Source: Oxytricha trifallax (lineage: Eukaryota > Ciliophora > Spirotrichea > Sporadotrichida > Oxytrichidae). From it: 64,000 nucleotides of DNA. Positions 1 to 11,201 of the stretch are shown one piece after another (the first letter of the stretch is position 1; every line of letters begins with the position of its first letter). The stretch spans positions 1-64,000 of the forward strand of contig ARYC01000442.1 of NCBI GenBank assembly GCA_000711775.1, written 5' to 3'. Under the pieces are notes generated by a model. That model had not been told where the DNA came from and ran no database searches. It worked only from the letters and a program-made list of their open reading frames with translations. Both the position numbers and the translations under genes were made by a program.

Positions 1-809
1 ACTATCTCTGTGACTCTAAGACAATAAAGTATTGGGCTCACTTTCCTCTTGACTAACAAGCTGTAATGTTTCATCGCAAGTTTCCAGACATGCGTATCTC
101 TCCTTAGACTATAGCCAATATTTATAGACGAAATGGTATTACTTTTAAGACTGTCAACAGAGTTAAGAGAGTGATTGATTTTACACTGCCATTTTATAGT
201 AATAATTTAAACTATATATATTATTAAATACAGAGAGCTATTGCTAATAACATCAAGTTCATCCATGCAGATGAAGCTGTGTTTACGTTCAACACTTTTA
301 TTAATAAGTCATGGTACAAGAAGTATGATAACATAGAAGTTTATGACTAAAAAGTAAAGGTAGTCACTCATGCAATTTTAGCTGGTATAAGTGAAAATTC
401 AGGCTTAGAGAGTTATGTGATTCACCCTCGCTCTATTAAGCGAGAGTAGTATATAGAGATCCTACATAAGCTCAGAGAGAAGTATAGCAACCAAGAGATC
501 ATCCTGTTTGTTGATAACCTATCAGTTCATAAGACTAAGGAGTCTAAGAAAGCTTATGAAGACCTAAACATAACCCCTGTATACAACGTTCCTTACAGCC
601 CTTAATTTAATGGAATAGAATTCTACTGGAGTTAAATAAACACTCACTACAAGAAGCTTCTGCTGTATCATCTTATGCATGACTTGCCCATCGATACAGT
701 AGACTTGATTCAAAGCAGCTGTAAGAGAGTGAGAGTAGATAAGACAACAATTTGTGCGAGAAAGGGAAGAATGAATGTTTATAAATAAGTTTTAGATTTA
801 AACGAATGA
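1..809 (+). CDS. TBE 42-kDa transposase, 3' part
   Basis: DDE transposase of the IS630/Tc1 superfamily, expected to cut and join the element ends in the nucleus. The visible 268 residues are open with TAA/TAG as Gln and stop at TGA 807-809. The catalytic triad is visible: Asp in FIHADEAVF, Asp in ILFVDNLSVHK and Glu in NGIEFYW. The start is outside the window; the intact copy at 53931-54959 suggests about 75 residues are missing. It converges on the 22-kDa gene with only 6 bases between the stops. No inactivating TGA was seen, so the visible part could be functional. Confidence 0.92.
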
Positions 810-815
810 ATATAT

Positions 816-1603
816 TCACATATTAAACTGGCCCATGAATGGGTTTGGCTTCTCCTTCTTCTCCTCTTCTTATGGCTTGCTTGGGCCCATATTTCTTCTC
901 TTTGTGCCAGCTCCTGCATCTATGTTCATTTCATCTGGCTTTTAAACATCTTTATAAAGCTCTTGCTCACTTCATGAAATATCTGTGACTTTCTCTCTCT
1001 ATGAACCTTAGCAGGCTCTTTCATAAGATATATACCAGTGCCAGATTTTCCTACAAAGTTATATGTCAAAGCTTACTGAAAGATAAGGATGCTTCTTAAG
1101 TTCCTCTAGCCAAGCTGAGCTTATTAGAATGCCTTGCTTCTTCTAGTCTTCAGGAGAAATAGAATATCGTTTCTTATGTGCTTCTTCAATAATTTCTCTA
1201 AGATAATCCTCTTTTATTGTACAAGAACACCAAAGAAGAAGTTCCTCTCTGGGAGTTTATTAGAGAGTTGTTTCTTGGTAGGAAGGTAAACTACCACTTC
1301 CTCATCTTACATGGCATCCTAATAAAGATTAGTGACTGAAATCTCAGGGTAGTTCGGAATTTCGATTAGTTTAATCTCTTTATTTTTAAAAGCTTACTTC
1401 TCCTCACAAAGTATTGCTTTCAAGAATGAAATTTTGGTACCTTCCATCGTAGGAAGGAATAAACCAACTGTATAATATGTTAATAGTCATCAAGTTATCT
1501 TACCATGTAAAGTTAGGTATAGATAGAGATCTTCCTTACTTCTGAATCTTGATAGCATTTCTTGAGCCTCGACTCTTTTCATTTGATCATTGAGTGATTC
1601 CAT
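816..1603 (-). pseudogene. TBE 22-kDa gene with one intron, frameshifted
   Basis: Start chosen at MESLNDQMKRVEAQE, which aligns with the METMNDVMKRVQAQE start of the second TBE copy. Reading continues through SKEDLYLYL, crosses a 36-base intron, then VGLFLPTMEGTK, IPNYPEISVTNL and LPTKKQLSNKLPERNFFFG. The role of this TBE protein is unknown and no standard domain is visible. The C-terminus is rich in Lys, Arg and Gly. Comparison with the copy at 53097 indicates one-base frameshifts near the FFFGVL segment (about 1210) and before KSGTGIYLM (about 1050). It ends at TGA 816-818, tail to tail with the transposase. Confidence 0.8.
1468..1503 (-). other. intron in TBE 22-kDa gene
   Basis: A 36-base segment starts GTAAGATAAC and ends ATATTATACAG on the minus strand. 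It contains in-frame TGA stops. Its removal joins ...LTLH to VGLFLPT, the sequence expected from the other copies. The second TBE has a 36-base intron and the divergent element a 29-base one at the same site and phase. Confidence 0.82.
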
Positions 1604-1782
1604 CTTTGTTCCTCTTCCTATTAATGAATTTCAAATTATAACTTATAGACTTCTGGATCCTATTGTTTAAAATCTTACTATTAAATATCGGCATCTTATA
1701 GGAGGTCAACCCTGCAAGATACGTGGAGAAAGTTTACAGAAGCTGTAACAAACTGCAGTGATGGAGCTCCATTTTTATCAAT

Positions 1783-1993
1783 TTAGTTCCATTAAATTAG
1801 TACTAAATTTGTTTAAATTTAATTAGTACTGGTACTAAATTCGTTTAATTTCAATTGGTACCAATTTAATAGTACCAAAACTTAATTAGTACCTAGTTTT
1901 AAACTAATGAGGTTATAATGGAAAAGTTCCAAAATGGTTCAAAACCTAACTGGTACCAGTACCAACCTCAATTTTTTCTAAGTTGGTACCAAA
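1783..1993. repeat. GTAC-rich repeats between divergent TBE genes
   Basis: The spacer between the starts of the 22- and 57-kDa genes carries many short copies of TTAGTACC, GGTACCAA and TGGTACC in both orientations. The other full TBE has a comparable cluster (TTAAGTACGTAC, TCCTAATTAAGTAC) in the same spacer, although the surrounding sequence has diverged. Its position between divergent starts suggests a shared regulatory region; this is inferred, with no binding protein known. Confidence 0.6.
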
Positions 1994-2168
1994 ATTAAAA
2001 ATATTAAGCATGAATTTAGAAAAATTATAGTTATAAACTTAGCATAAATATGATGTCTAACGCCTAAGAATCAACCATCGTTGTTGCAGTACCAACTCCT
2101 ATACAAAGTTACTATAACTAGAGAGGTTATTAGAGCTTTATAATAGAAATTTAAATTTGAATTTAAAC

Positions 2169-3614
2169 ATGGCGGCTAACTTAAATCGCAAAGCAGTCTC
2201 TCTTGGCAGTGGTAATCTTAGCTAAACTTTGGATAAACTAAGAAGCAAGAGATCATATACATTGAAAAGGAGCCAGAGCTTAAAGCTCTTGAGTTTGAAT
2301 CAGAGGTGTTTGTTCTAGAAATAAATATAAGGAAGCAGAGAGCAGAGATAAGTATTTAAACGCTAATCGAAGATGTTGAGGAGTTAAAAGAACATCTCCC
2401 ACTAGAAAAGATTAAAGAATTCTAATGTCATGAATGCTAAAATTTCTTCTCAACTGATTCGAACTTGAAGAGGCACATCAAAGAGATGCACACTGGGAGA
2501 GATAAGATATATTTTAAGCACGAAAAGGTCGATGGCAGGTATTAGTGCACGACTTGCATGAAGTCTTACACTCACTCAGCTAAAGTTAAAAGACACATGC
2601 AAAAACATCATTTAAGTGAGTTTTTAATGCAAGACAAAGAAACATAAAAACGTAAACCAGCCAAGAGAAAGTCCAATACTATAGAGTCTTAAAGAGAGCA
2701 GGAAGAGAGACTTAAGAAGCAGAAACGTTTTAAGTCAATGAACCAACCAGCTAATGAATTATATATAGCATGCTTGTAAGAGAGAGCTATGTATATACCT
2801 GCATTAAATGCAGCAGATCTCAGTTTTTGCATTGACAACTATTTACATATTAATATGCCTAACAAGGCAAAACTCATAGTAGTTGATGAGTATGCTTATA
2901 AAGTATATCCTTTCAAATATCTTATTAGGAACGAGCAGTATCAAAATGAGTTTGCCAATGAATACATAATACTAAGAGAGCCTCATAAAAGGTAATGCAA
3001 GAACTTGCTTAAACTCGATGGAGTTATTCTTGGACATGGTTTTATTGCACTACGAATTAAGAAATTTGAAATGACTCTAAGAGATTATCTCTACCATAAT
3101 AGATACCCAGATGACTTGAATGAGATACTCACGGAAATGACCAAGGGTGTGAAAGAGCTGCATGATCTAGGGTATGTTCATAGAGATTTGAAGCCAGAAT
3201 GTAATGCTAAATCTCTGTCCTTTAGAAATAGTAGTCATTGATTTCAATAGAGCAATAAGGTAAGAAATAGTGACTTTAGCTAAAGTGCTAGGCACACCTG
3301 GGTACTTCCCAATAAGAGAGAAGTGGACTAATGGCTCTGTTTAGTGGGATGTCTGGGCGGTAGCAGCAATTATTTTAGAGTGCGATATGGAAAGTATGTC
3401 GTACTTCGGAACAAAGCAAGAAAAGTAATCAATAAGCATGGCTGTTAAACATATAAAGCAAGAAGATGTATGCACTTAGATTAAGAAAATGGTTGAGATG
3501 ATCATAGTAAGAGCTCCAGCATATCCAAGATCATCATTAGAAGATATACTTGAAACATTAAAGAGAGCTAAGTTCAAGAGATACCACAAAGATAAGCAGA
3601 TAAAATTTGTTTGA
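2169..3614 (+). pseudogene. TBE 57-kDa zinc-finger/protein-kinase gene, frameshifted
   Basis: N-terminal part has C2H2 fingers (QCHECQNFF...LKRHIKEMH at about 2424-2490, YQCTTCMKSYT...VKRHMQKHH at about 2539-2610). The C-terminal part is a eukaryotic-type protein kinase with catalytic loop YVHRDLKPE, a DFN in place of DFG (IDFNRAIR) and GTPGYFP followed by QWDVWA. The role in transposition is unknown. Two frameshifts are visible: near 2228, between MAANLNRKAVSL and the finger frame, and near 3199 inside DLKPEN, where about one base is missing. Both disrupt the reading frame, so this copy is probably not functional. The stop is TGA 3612-3614, about 60 bases before the terminal repeat. Confidence 0.85.
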
Positions 3615-3676
3615 ATTAAGCACATTAATACTCATTAAATATTCATTAAATTCACATAAAACTTGCGTTTTCTCTA

Positions 3677-3753
3677 CTAACCCCAATAAGAACCCAACTA
3701 TACCCTACAAATCAAAGCACTTATAAACCTCACTAAGGGATTTTGGGGTTTTG
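3677..3753 (-). repeat. TBE terminal inverted repeat (right end)
   Basis: 77 bases closely matching both ends of the TBE at 50969-55040, ending in telomere-like GGGGTTTTG. The inner C4 block reads AACCCCAATAAG rather than the duplicated C4 of the other copy. Confidence 0.92.
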
Positions 3754-3756
3754 ATT

Positions 3757-5965
3757 GCTTAACTTAATTTTATTCGATTACATACTTTTCATTAGTTTTT
3801 ATAAATCTTTATAATTTTTTTAATTAAAATCTGGGTGTCAACTATATTATAAATAACATTGTTTAATAGTAATTTTAAGGAAATAATAAAGTTAATTTAT
3901 CATCTTTTACTACAAATGATGTTCCTCCTAATAATTATCTAGTGCAAAAGTTTCTCTTTTATTTATATTAATGTCTTGTATGTTAATTTCAAAACATCGA
4001 TACCTAGCCTCGTGTTTAAACTCAATTTGTTCCTTCATACTTTTTAATAATTTAAAATTAGATTTACTAAGGATTTTTATTTTCAAAGACTATTTTTAAT
4101 CAAAGCAAGTTTATATAAATTATGTCTTATTTAGATGAGATATGATAGTCTCTATGTGATTTCTATATTTTTACTTGTTATGTCTTAAACAAGATTTTAT
4201 TATATTCAAAGCTATAAATTATCATAAAACTGCCTATAATTCCTCTAAAATATATTAGCAGAAAAAAATGAATATTCATATGTTATAAAATGATATTATT
4301 ATTGAGTTTTGTATAGCAAATAATATAAAATTGTTGTTTTGGTTTATTTTTTTATACACTTTACTTCTTATTATAATTTAATAATACTTAATTCATGAAT
4401 TAATTAATAATAATCTGTCAATTGTTATAATTTATATTATCTAATAAATAAGTATTTATTAATTACCTAAGAGATAACAATTTCTTTTAATTCAAATATT
4501 ATAAAATGTTTTGAGATAAAACTTAAAAACCGCCTATGACTTTTTTTAATATTTTAACATAATCTAATTGTGTATTATTAAAAATCTTAATTTTAATTTA
4601 TTTTTTATTGAAATTACCCTTTAATTAAAAGGATGTATTAAATCAAAAGTTGGACTAAATCTTTACAAAAGAATCTTGCAATTCAAAGCTTAAACCATGG
4701 GTATAACTAGATATACTCGAATTGTCTGTCTCTTGATAGCCTTAACATATAAAACTTAATAATTAATGTTCCAAAACTATTTAATTAACTTAACATATCT
4801 ATTAATTTGTTTTAATTATTTAAAAATTCATATTTAATATGAACTTTTCAATAAATGAAAGAAATAATTGAATAATTTGAATATACCATAAATAAGTAAT
4901 ATTATATAAAACTGCCTTTAATACTACTTTATTTAGCATTAAATGCATAGATTCACAAAAATATATTTTTTATTTTAATAATATATATTTCTCAACGATT
5001 TTATATTATGTAGGAGAGTTTTTTGCATAACACTCTTGTTTTTTTGTAAATCAATCTTGCAATACATTATATGAATAATCTTCGACAGAAACTCTTCAAG
5101 TTTACTAATCAAGAAAGCATATTGTTCAATAACAGAATATATACTAATTTTATAAGTAAATATAAATATTTAATTTACATTAGAAATTATATTTTATCTA
5201 TTACCTTTGCAGTACAATATTATTTTACTTTAGTTTTATATTATTATTAAAGCAAGAGTTTGTTATAAACATCAATACATAATTTTAATATAACTTATTT
5301 TAAAATCATTGTAATTCCTAGAAATGTCATCATAAATTTTTACATAAAAAATATAGGATATATTCGAGTCAGTGCGGGATAATTGATCTTTTAGCAGAAT
5401 TCTTACAGAAAATTTTCTTTAATCTTAAAAAACTTTGTAAAGTTTAAAAAGCGTTAAAGAGAATTAAAAAATTAACATATTAAACTTAAATTACTGGCAA
5501 ACGTTAGTATGATATACCACATAAATGTTTTGCGTGAATAAGCTAATATTCTATGTTGTGTTGTTGGTTTAATTTTCCATAGTATCTTTGGCATTATGTG
5601 GATGCTTTGAAAATTAATATCTTAATTATAAGTAAATGAAGTAACTTTAAAATTTAAAGCAGGACAAACTCACTTAAATAATTAACTTAGTTATGTTCAC
5701 ATGCTTTTTTTATTACATTCTTTTAACCAATTTCGTAGGCTCATTTCTAAGTAGGATTTTTAATTAACAATTCTGCTAGTTTATTTTAGAAATCTTGATG
5801 GTGTTAAAATTAAATCAAGCTTTTTATTTATAGAATTATAATAAATATTCATAAATGAATTATAATAAAGATTTATCAATTATAAAAACATAAATATATA
5901 AAAGAATTAAAAATTTGGGAGAAATGAAAATATATTGAACGAACACTTTATTTATGCTGAATTAA
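3757..5965. other. AT-rich stretch without a supported gene
   Basis: Very AT-rich sequence with frequent TGA in all frames. No homology to the elements in this window and no strong inverted repeat was noticed. Probably germline-limited spacer DNA. Confidence 0.5.
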
Positions 5966-6303
5966 TCATTAAAGATCAGGTTAAACAAAGTTTTTTCTTC
6001 CTCTTCAGAGTAATACTAAAGTGAAAATGTGAATTTTTGGAGGCAGATATGACAATAATTCCAAAAGGATCTAGATTAATTCTGTCTTGCTTAGGAACAC
6101 TTTTCTTTTTTGGCTTATTAAGATGCTTTTTGTCCACTAATTTGATTAAAGAGTCACTTTTTGGAACCCTATTTTTCTAAGAAGAGTTAGCGTTAGTTCC
6201 ATTTGGACTTTAAGCTTCCTGAGTCAGCTGCAGCTAGAGGACAGGAGGAGGACCAGAGGTTGCTGCAGTAGCCAAATACTTTGATTAGCCTGATCTTTAA
6301 TGA
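5966..6303. repeat. 15-base inverted repeat bounding a coding island
   Basis: TCATTAAAGATCAGG at 5966-5980 is repeated as its exact reverse complement at 6289-6303, with further partial match outside (TAA, CA). The pair encloses almost exactly the coding island at 5976-6305. Confidence 0.75.
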
Positions 6304-6305
6304 AT
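5976..6305 (-). CDS. candidate MDS, Ser/Pro/Lys-rich protein C-terminus
   Basis: An open frame of about 109 codons ending at TGA 5976-5978, with clearly coding composition against AT-rich flanks. It has a low-complexity Ala/Pro/Gln start (TAATSGPPPVLQLQLTQ), a basic middle (LVDKKHLNKPKKKSVPK), then DPFGIIVISAS and a basic end. No family recognised. No in-frame ATG is visible at its 5' end, as expected for a non-first MDS. The coding island is bounded by a 15-base inverted repeat. It could also be a fragment of a germline-limited gene. Confidence 0.5.
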
Positions 6306-6309
6306 CTAT

Positions 6310-7208
6310 TGTACGAATGAATAAGCAAATAAATAAAATATTTGATAAAATTCACCAAACAATACATGGTATAATTTTACAATAAACATACAAGGCAATA
6401 TTTTAAAATAATGTTGAATTCTTTTATAAAACATATCTCATGATTAAATAAATTTTTATTTCTATCTATTCGAAAATTAATTAAATATAATTGGTGTATC
6501 TTTAGAGCACTTAAGATTTTCTAGACACATAATTATTTTTTATTTTGCCAATTTTCTATTATTTTTATCACAAGTTAAAATTACATTTTGATATATATTC
6601 TTCCTACAATTTGAAATGGTCATTTTAGGGCATGAACTCATCTTTTGAATGTTAAAAATTAATTAATTTATCTAAATTATCAGTTTATCTATATTTTTGA
6701 CTCCCAAGTTAAGATATGTTTTTCTTAATTATGTTATGATGAAATTCTCATTAATAATATTAGTTCTTTCCAAAAACTCATTCATTTTATTAATATATAT
6801 ATATATATATAAATATTTTTCGCTTTATTTTATTAATTAGTTTTCCAATTAATACTCTTAAAGTTTGTTTACTTATTTTATTTGTATTAAATTTTAATTT
6901 TCTCTAATATAATTTATTTTAATCTAAATTCGATTACATATTAATACATTTTCTGAGTTTAATTAATTTATATGCATTGGGTTTGTTACTCATATTGTCT
7001 TTTCTTTTCCAACACTAGTGATTCTATCCATATCATTAAGCTTAATCTATAGTTTGATTCATTCCGTTAATTCTTAAAAATAAAGTTGTCATTTATTTAG
7101 TAATTTCAAAGTTTATTTTAAAGTAATAGCAATAAATATTAAAATAGAGAATACTATAATTTGTAGATAAGAATTGTTTGGGTATAGTTTTGTTTTGTTT
7201 AATATAAA
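6310..7208. other. AT-rich stretch without a supported gene
   Basis: Includes a short (TA)n run near 6793-6812. Nothing else could be supported. Confidence 0.5.
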
Positions 7209-7299
7209 AACAGTGAAACCCATTTTTATAGTTTTTAAGAGCTTTTATTTACAAGGTATGGTTCGTGTCTTTTTGTGGTTTGTAAGAAAAAGTAGAGGT

Positions 7300-8437
7300 T
7301 TTTGGTGAATTCAATGAATATTTGTTGATTAACAGTTTGCTTTATTAAAGCAAGCTTTATCGACTTATCTTTGTTATAACTCTTGATTCTAGCATCTGTT
7401 GCTGCTCGAATTTTTTAAAAAATAACTACCTTGAATTTGCCGTAGCTTTAATAATGACTATCTCATATATCTTTTTAATTTCATCGAGGATTTCCCCTCA
7501 TTTAATAAGTAAGCATGTAAACTTATGTATTATTTCTAATGTGTTATTCCAAAGAATGAAATGCTATCCATAAATCATTATTTTTTTAAATAATTACAGC
7601 TACCGCTCAAATATTCCATAAAAAATAACCATTTTGGCTTTACTCTATTTGGAAAGTATAATGGAATGCCTAGCCTAGACGATTAGCTGAAAACACTATA
7701 TTTTACCTTATTACTCTGTTAAAATCTATTACTCTTACTTTTAAAAAAGCAGAGATTATGCAGTATATTTCTGGAATATTTGTCTTTAAATCTCTATGAA
7801 CATACCATGGATCATGGAGATCTTTCACATCTTAGACATATCTTTTAGTATTTATTATTGTCGTTATGATGTCTTTTATGGTAGAGGTTCTTTCTTGGAG
7901 GTATTTGAAATTTCTTGAGTAATAAAACAATAACATCATGTCCAAGGATAACTCCGTCTAACTAGCTAAGTTCTTGCATTTTAATTTCAAAATATTTCTT
8001 AGAATGTTGTATTAATTTGCTAACTTATTGTGACGTTGCTAGTTCCTTATGAGACATTTGAAATTATATACCTAGTGGGCATATTCATAAATTATTTTTT
8101 CGTTTTCTTTGTTAGGTACGTCAAGAGGCAAAAGAAATTCAATACATCTACCTAGATAAATGTATTGAATGTAGGCCTATATTATTGTCTCTTTTATAAG
8201 CATGCTAAAAATGTATTGCCTGGGGGTTGGTTCATTGATTCGATTTTGACTCAAAAGTCTTTCCTACTAATCTCGTTATGCTTTAGGAGTATTAGTTTTT
8301 CTTTTAGATGGTACAATTTTGTTGAGTCTATTTATATTGAATCAAGAGATTAATAAGATTGATTAATAAAAAAATCAATAAGTTGAAGTTAATGCATTTG
8401 CTTCTTTACTTATGCTTATTGAGTTAAGTACTTCATG
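7300..8437 (-). pseudogene. TBE 57-kDa pseudogene, kinase part
   Basis: Nucleotide similarity to the kinase half of the TBE at 2737-3600 is clear. The block beginning ATGAACCAACC on the minus strand (about 8240) matches the copy at 2737. GGAGTTATCCTTGGACATG (about 7945) matches position 3020, and the catalytic loop region TATGTTCATAGAGATTTAA (about 7800) matches position 3173. Frames are broken by many indels and TGAs, so it cannot be functional. Confidence 0.8.
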
Positions 8438-10131
8438 AATATTTGTTCAGACCAAGACAAACCCTAAATTCCCCCCCCCCTTTATTATAATCTTTTTTCA
8501 ATATATATGAAAAACATTTTCTTATGATTTCAATCTTGCTATTTCTAAAAATAATCTTGCCCTGAGGGCAGCTACTATTATATTTATTTTATATATTCAT
8601 AAGGTTCAGTACGTTCGTCAACTTTTTTTATTGCATGCTTCAATAGGAAAACATTTCAAAATTATTTTATTTTTGAGTGTCTCTAATTTTATATTAATTC
8701 ATTCACTATTTCAAATATTTATCTCTATAATATTTTTTTTAACATGATTCTTTTAAATAAAATGATTATAATTTTAACTTTTGTATAAAATTGTGCTTTT
8801 AGATCTTACTAAGTTATTAAATAATTTTATTCTAAATAAGTAATTTATTATTATTGTATTCTATGAAAGTCATAATCTAATACAATGATTTCATGTTATT
8901 TTATTTTAGATGATTATGAATTTCATAAACCTGTGATTAATTTAATTCTTTTTTATCAATTATATAGATTAATTTTTTTTTATGGTCTATTAATCATTGC
9001 ATATCATTTAAGAATATAATCCATCTCTATCTTATGTTAAAAAAGAATCAGTTTTAATAATAATTAAAAAATTTTAATAAATATAATCATACGACAACTT
9101 CTATAAAATGTTAGCCCTTATAAATAAAACCCCATAGATCAATAAAGACACGAAAATTGGGGTTAAGAACAATAAAATTAATAATTAATTATAATCGGCG
9201 TATAATTATAATATTTAGGCTAATAATTAAAACTATTGGCTCGATTAATTGTCTCAATAAAATTAACCAATCAGGGTTTTCAAATTTGATTTTAGCCTAA
9301 TTATATTTAAATTCAGCCAATAATTATTAATAATTAATTTAATTGTTCTTAACTCCAATTCTCATGTCTTAATTGATCAATGGGGTTTTATATCATTACT
9401 TAATACTTACATATTTAAATCTGCAAATAAATAAATAATTTACCTTGATTTAAAAAGAATTTAAAAACTTTGATTGGAAAGATAATAAAGGATAATTTTG
9501 TCTTTTTTATTTAAATTTAAAAAAAAATTATTCTTATTCAGCTAATATATTTTGCTCAATCTGATCTCTTTATTATTTTTTATTGATTTTTTTAAATTAA
9601 ACAACTAAATAAATTATTAATCAATCATAAGAAATAAGTCATTTAATAAAGGGTACAATGATATTTATTTTAAAATAACAAAAAAGAATTTAGTATTTTT
9701 TATTATTAACATTTTGAATAGATTATTTAGTTATGGTTAAAGTCATTTAAATTGATTTAAAAATTAAATAAGATCTAAAAACACAAATTCATACAAAAGT
9801 TAAAATTTTTATCATTTTATTTAAAAGAATCATGTTAAAAAAAATATTATAGAGATAAATATCTGGAATAATGAATGAATTAATATAAAATAAGTGACAC
9901 TCAAAAATAAAATAATTATGAAATGTTTTCCTATAGAAGCATGTAATCAAAAAAGTTGAGAACGAAGTGAAGCTTATGAAAATATAAAATAAATAATAGT
10001 AGCTGCCCTCAGGGCAAGATTATTTTTAGAAATAGCAAGATTGAAATCATAAGAATATGTTTTTCATATAAATTGAAAAAAAATTATTATAAAGGGGGGT
10101 AGGGGGTTTGTCTTGGTCAGAACAAATATGC
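8438..10131. mobile_element. 1.7-kb foldback element inserted in a dead TBE
   Basis: Long inverted repeats of roughly 400-500 bases. The left arm begins ATATTTGTTCAGACCAAGAC at about 8439, and the right arm ends with its near-complement around 10105-10131. Shared blocks include GCCCTGAGGGCAGCTACTA, which contains a palindromic core, and C-run/G-run tracts near 8470 and 10092. No protein frame was recognised, so it is non-autonomous. The TBE sequence resumes on either side, proving insertion. The target duplication is unclear; TA is possible. Confidence 0.8.
9124..9393. mobile_element. nested small inverted-repeat element with C4A4-type ends
   Basis: Located in the loop of the larger foldback. 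The ends are TAAAACCCCAT and its complement ATGGGGTTTTA, with matching arms of about 60 bases (GATCAAT.AAGACA.GA.AATTGG.GTTAAGAACAAT). The interior is AT-rich with no ORF. The C4A4 termini recall TBE ends, but the rest of the arm differs, so it may be a small TBE-mobilised derivative or an unrelated MITE. Confidence 0.65.
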
Positions 10132-10455
10132 ACTAATAACTACCATCTATTTTATCATGGTCTAATATTGATCATCCTCTCCTACAGTGTATCTCTTTGA
10201 TGTGCCTTTTCAAGCTAAAGTCTGTTGAAAAGAAGTTTTAACAGTATTCACATTGAAGCACATAAATTTTATCAATCGGTTGCTGTTCCTTTTCTTTTCT
10301 TCAATCAATTCAACTTATCTTTAAATACCAACTCTGCAATCTGTTTTATTTTTTAACATCTTTTTGCTAAACTTTGGTTATGGTCTAAATCTATTAATTC
10401 AAACTCTCTTTCATATAGACTAATTCTAGTTTTTAGAATGGCCCATAGTTACGCT
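10132..10455 (-). pseudogene. TBE 57-kDa pseudogene, zinc-finger part
   Basis: The minus strand aligns with the finger region of the TBE at 2170-2545. The block AAAAGGCACATCAAAGAGAT matches the first finger (KRHIKE). Cys codons near 10235-10255 and the DG.Y.C segment next to the foldback boundary (GATGGTAGTTATTAGTGC) match the second finger. The frame is broken. Together with 7300-8437 it forms one gene split by the foldback. Confidence 0.75.
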
Positions 10456-10506
10456 ATTATTATTATTATTTATTTTTTATTATTTAAAGCTTATTGAAAA
10501 TTAATA

Positions 10507-10725
10507 TTGTGGCTTAAGCCAACCGTATATATATTCGACTATTCCTCCATCCATATTACCTTAGACATCGTCAGCCAACTATTCCCTGGGTTGTTGAGGA
10601 CGTTCGGGCATCTGGCTCATTCTAACATGCCACCACAATTGGGTAGACAAGAGAAAAACATGGAACCCCTGTTTGGTCAAGCAATCATATGCGCTACTGA
10701 ATAAATTCTTCTATTAAAGTCATTA
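10507..10725 (+). CDS. GC-richer coding island, unknown protein
   Basis: ORF starting MWLKPTVYIFDYSS, about 71 residues if TAA at 10702 is Gln. Base composition is clearly richer in G+C than the surroundings. No family recognised. It may be an MDS or part of a foreign insertion together with 10.9-11.56 kb. Confidence 0.35.
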
Positions 10726-11108
10726 TTGAAATTGTAAATTAATGCTTATATTTAGAGTATAACCTTTTCTAAGTAAAGACTTGCTGTTTATGTTTTCTGA
10801 GGGTTTAAGCCCCAAATTTTAATTTAAAGTTGAGCTATCATTATGCTGCTCAAATGCGGGTAAATCGATTCAAATGCTTTAAAACATGATTAAATGCATT
10901 GGAGACAATTTCAAGCAGATGTTAGTGCGTGCGCTCGCCCACTTACTTTCCAGGAACCAAAAACTGAGCACCACCTGTCACTATTATTCAAATTTTTCAT
11001 AGTGATGATTAATGAGTTATACTCAAAATTAAATATTTACCAATTCACTGTTTAATACTAAAATCAAACCATCAATCTTAGTCGTGACGTAGACGTATCT
11101 GAGTGAGT

Positions 11109-11136
11109 TGACGTGGCAAACTTCCGTGACGTGGCA
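11109..11136. promoter_or_regulatory. two TGACGTGGCA boxes upstream of an ORF
   Basis: TGACGTGGCA occurs at 11109-11118 and again at 11127-11136, with a further GTGACGTAGACGT just upstream (11082-11094). They lie 66-93 bases before the ATG at 11202. TGACGT-type boxes bind bZIP factors in other eukaryotes; whether that applies here is speculation. Confidence 0.35.
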
Positions 11137-11201
11137 GTCGTGAAGTAGAAAACTCAGAAAAAACCATTCTCGCTATTACCTAGTCTTCTCCCAAAATCAA
11201 G

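Larger units (their letters stand above)
1..3753 (+). mobile_element. TBE transposon, left part outside window
   Basis: Telomere-Bearing Element in the order 42-kDa transposase (+), 22-kDa gene (-), 57-kDa zinc-finger/kinase gene (+). It ends with a 77-bp terminal repeat whose last bases are GGGGTTTTG, followed by ATT, a target triplet of the ANT form known for TBEs. The left inverted repeat lies before base 1. The transposase frame is open throughout, while the 22- and 57-kDa genes carry single-base frameshifts, so this copy is fairly young but partly decayed. In Oxytricha such elements are germline-limited and removed during macronuclear development (established knowledge). Confidence 0.93.
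7209..10455 (-). mobile_element. decayed TBE, 57-kDa end, split by a foldback insertion
   Basis: The left boundary, about 7209-7290, aligns with the TBE terminal repeat and the bases inside it (AAGAGCTTTTATTTA, GGTATGGTTCGTGTC, then GTGAATTCAATGAATATTT), although the telomeric C4 blocks have decayed. Remains of the 57-kDa gene follow on the minus strand, interrupted between the second finger and the kinase by a 1.7-kb foldback (8438-10131). The 22- and 42-kDa parts expected on the right are missing or unrecognisable after about 10455. Confidence 0.8.

Noticed and set aside
1050..1075. A second intron in the 22-kDa gene (GTAAGCTTTGAC...TTTGTAG) of the first TBE
   Set aside because: The other TBE reads straight through the same place in frame; a one-base deletion in this copy explains the shift better.
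9121..9135. AAAACCCC as a macronuclear telomere addition site
   Set aside because: Forms the end of an inverted-repeat element with a matching GGGGTTTT end; no telomeric array and no adjacent gene.
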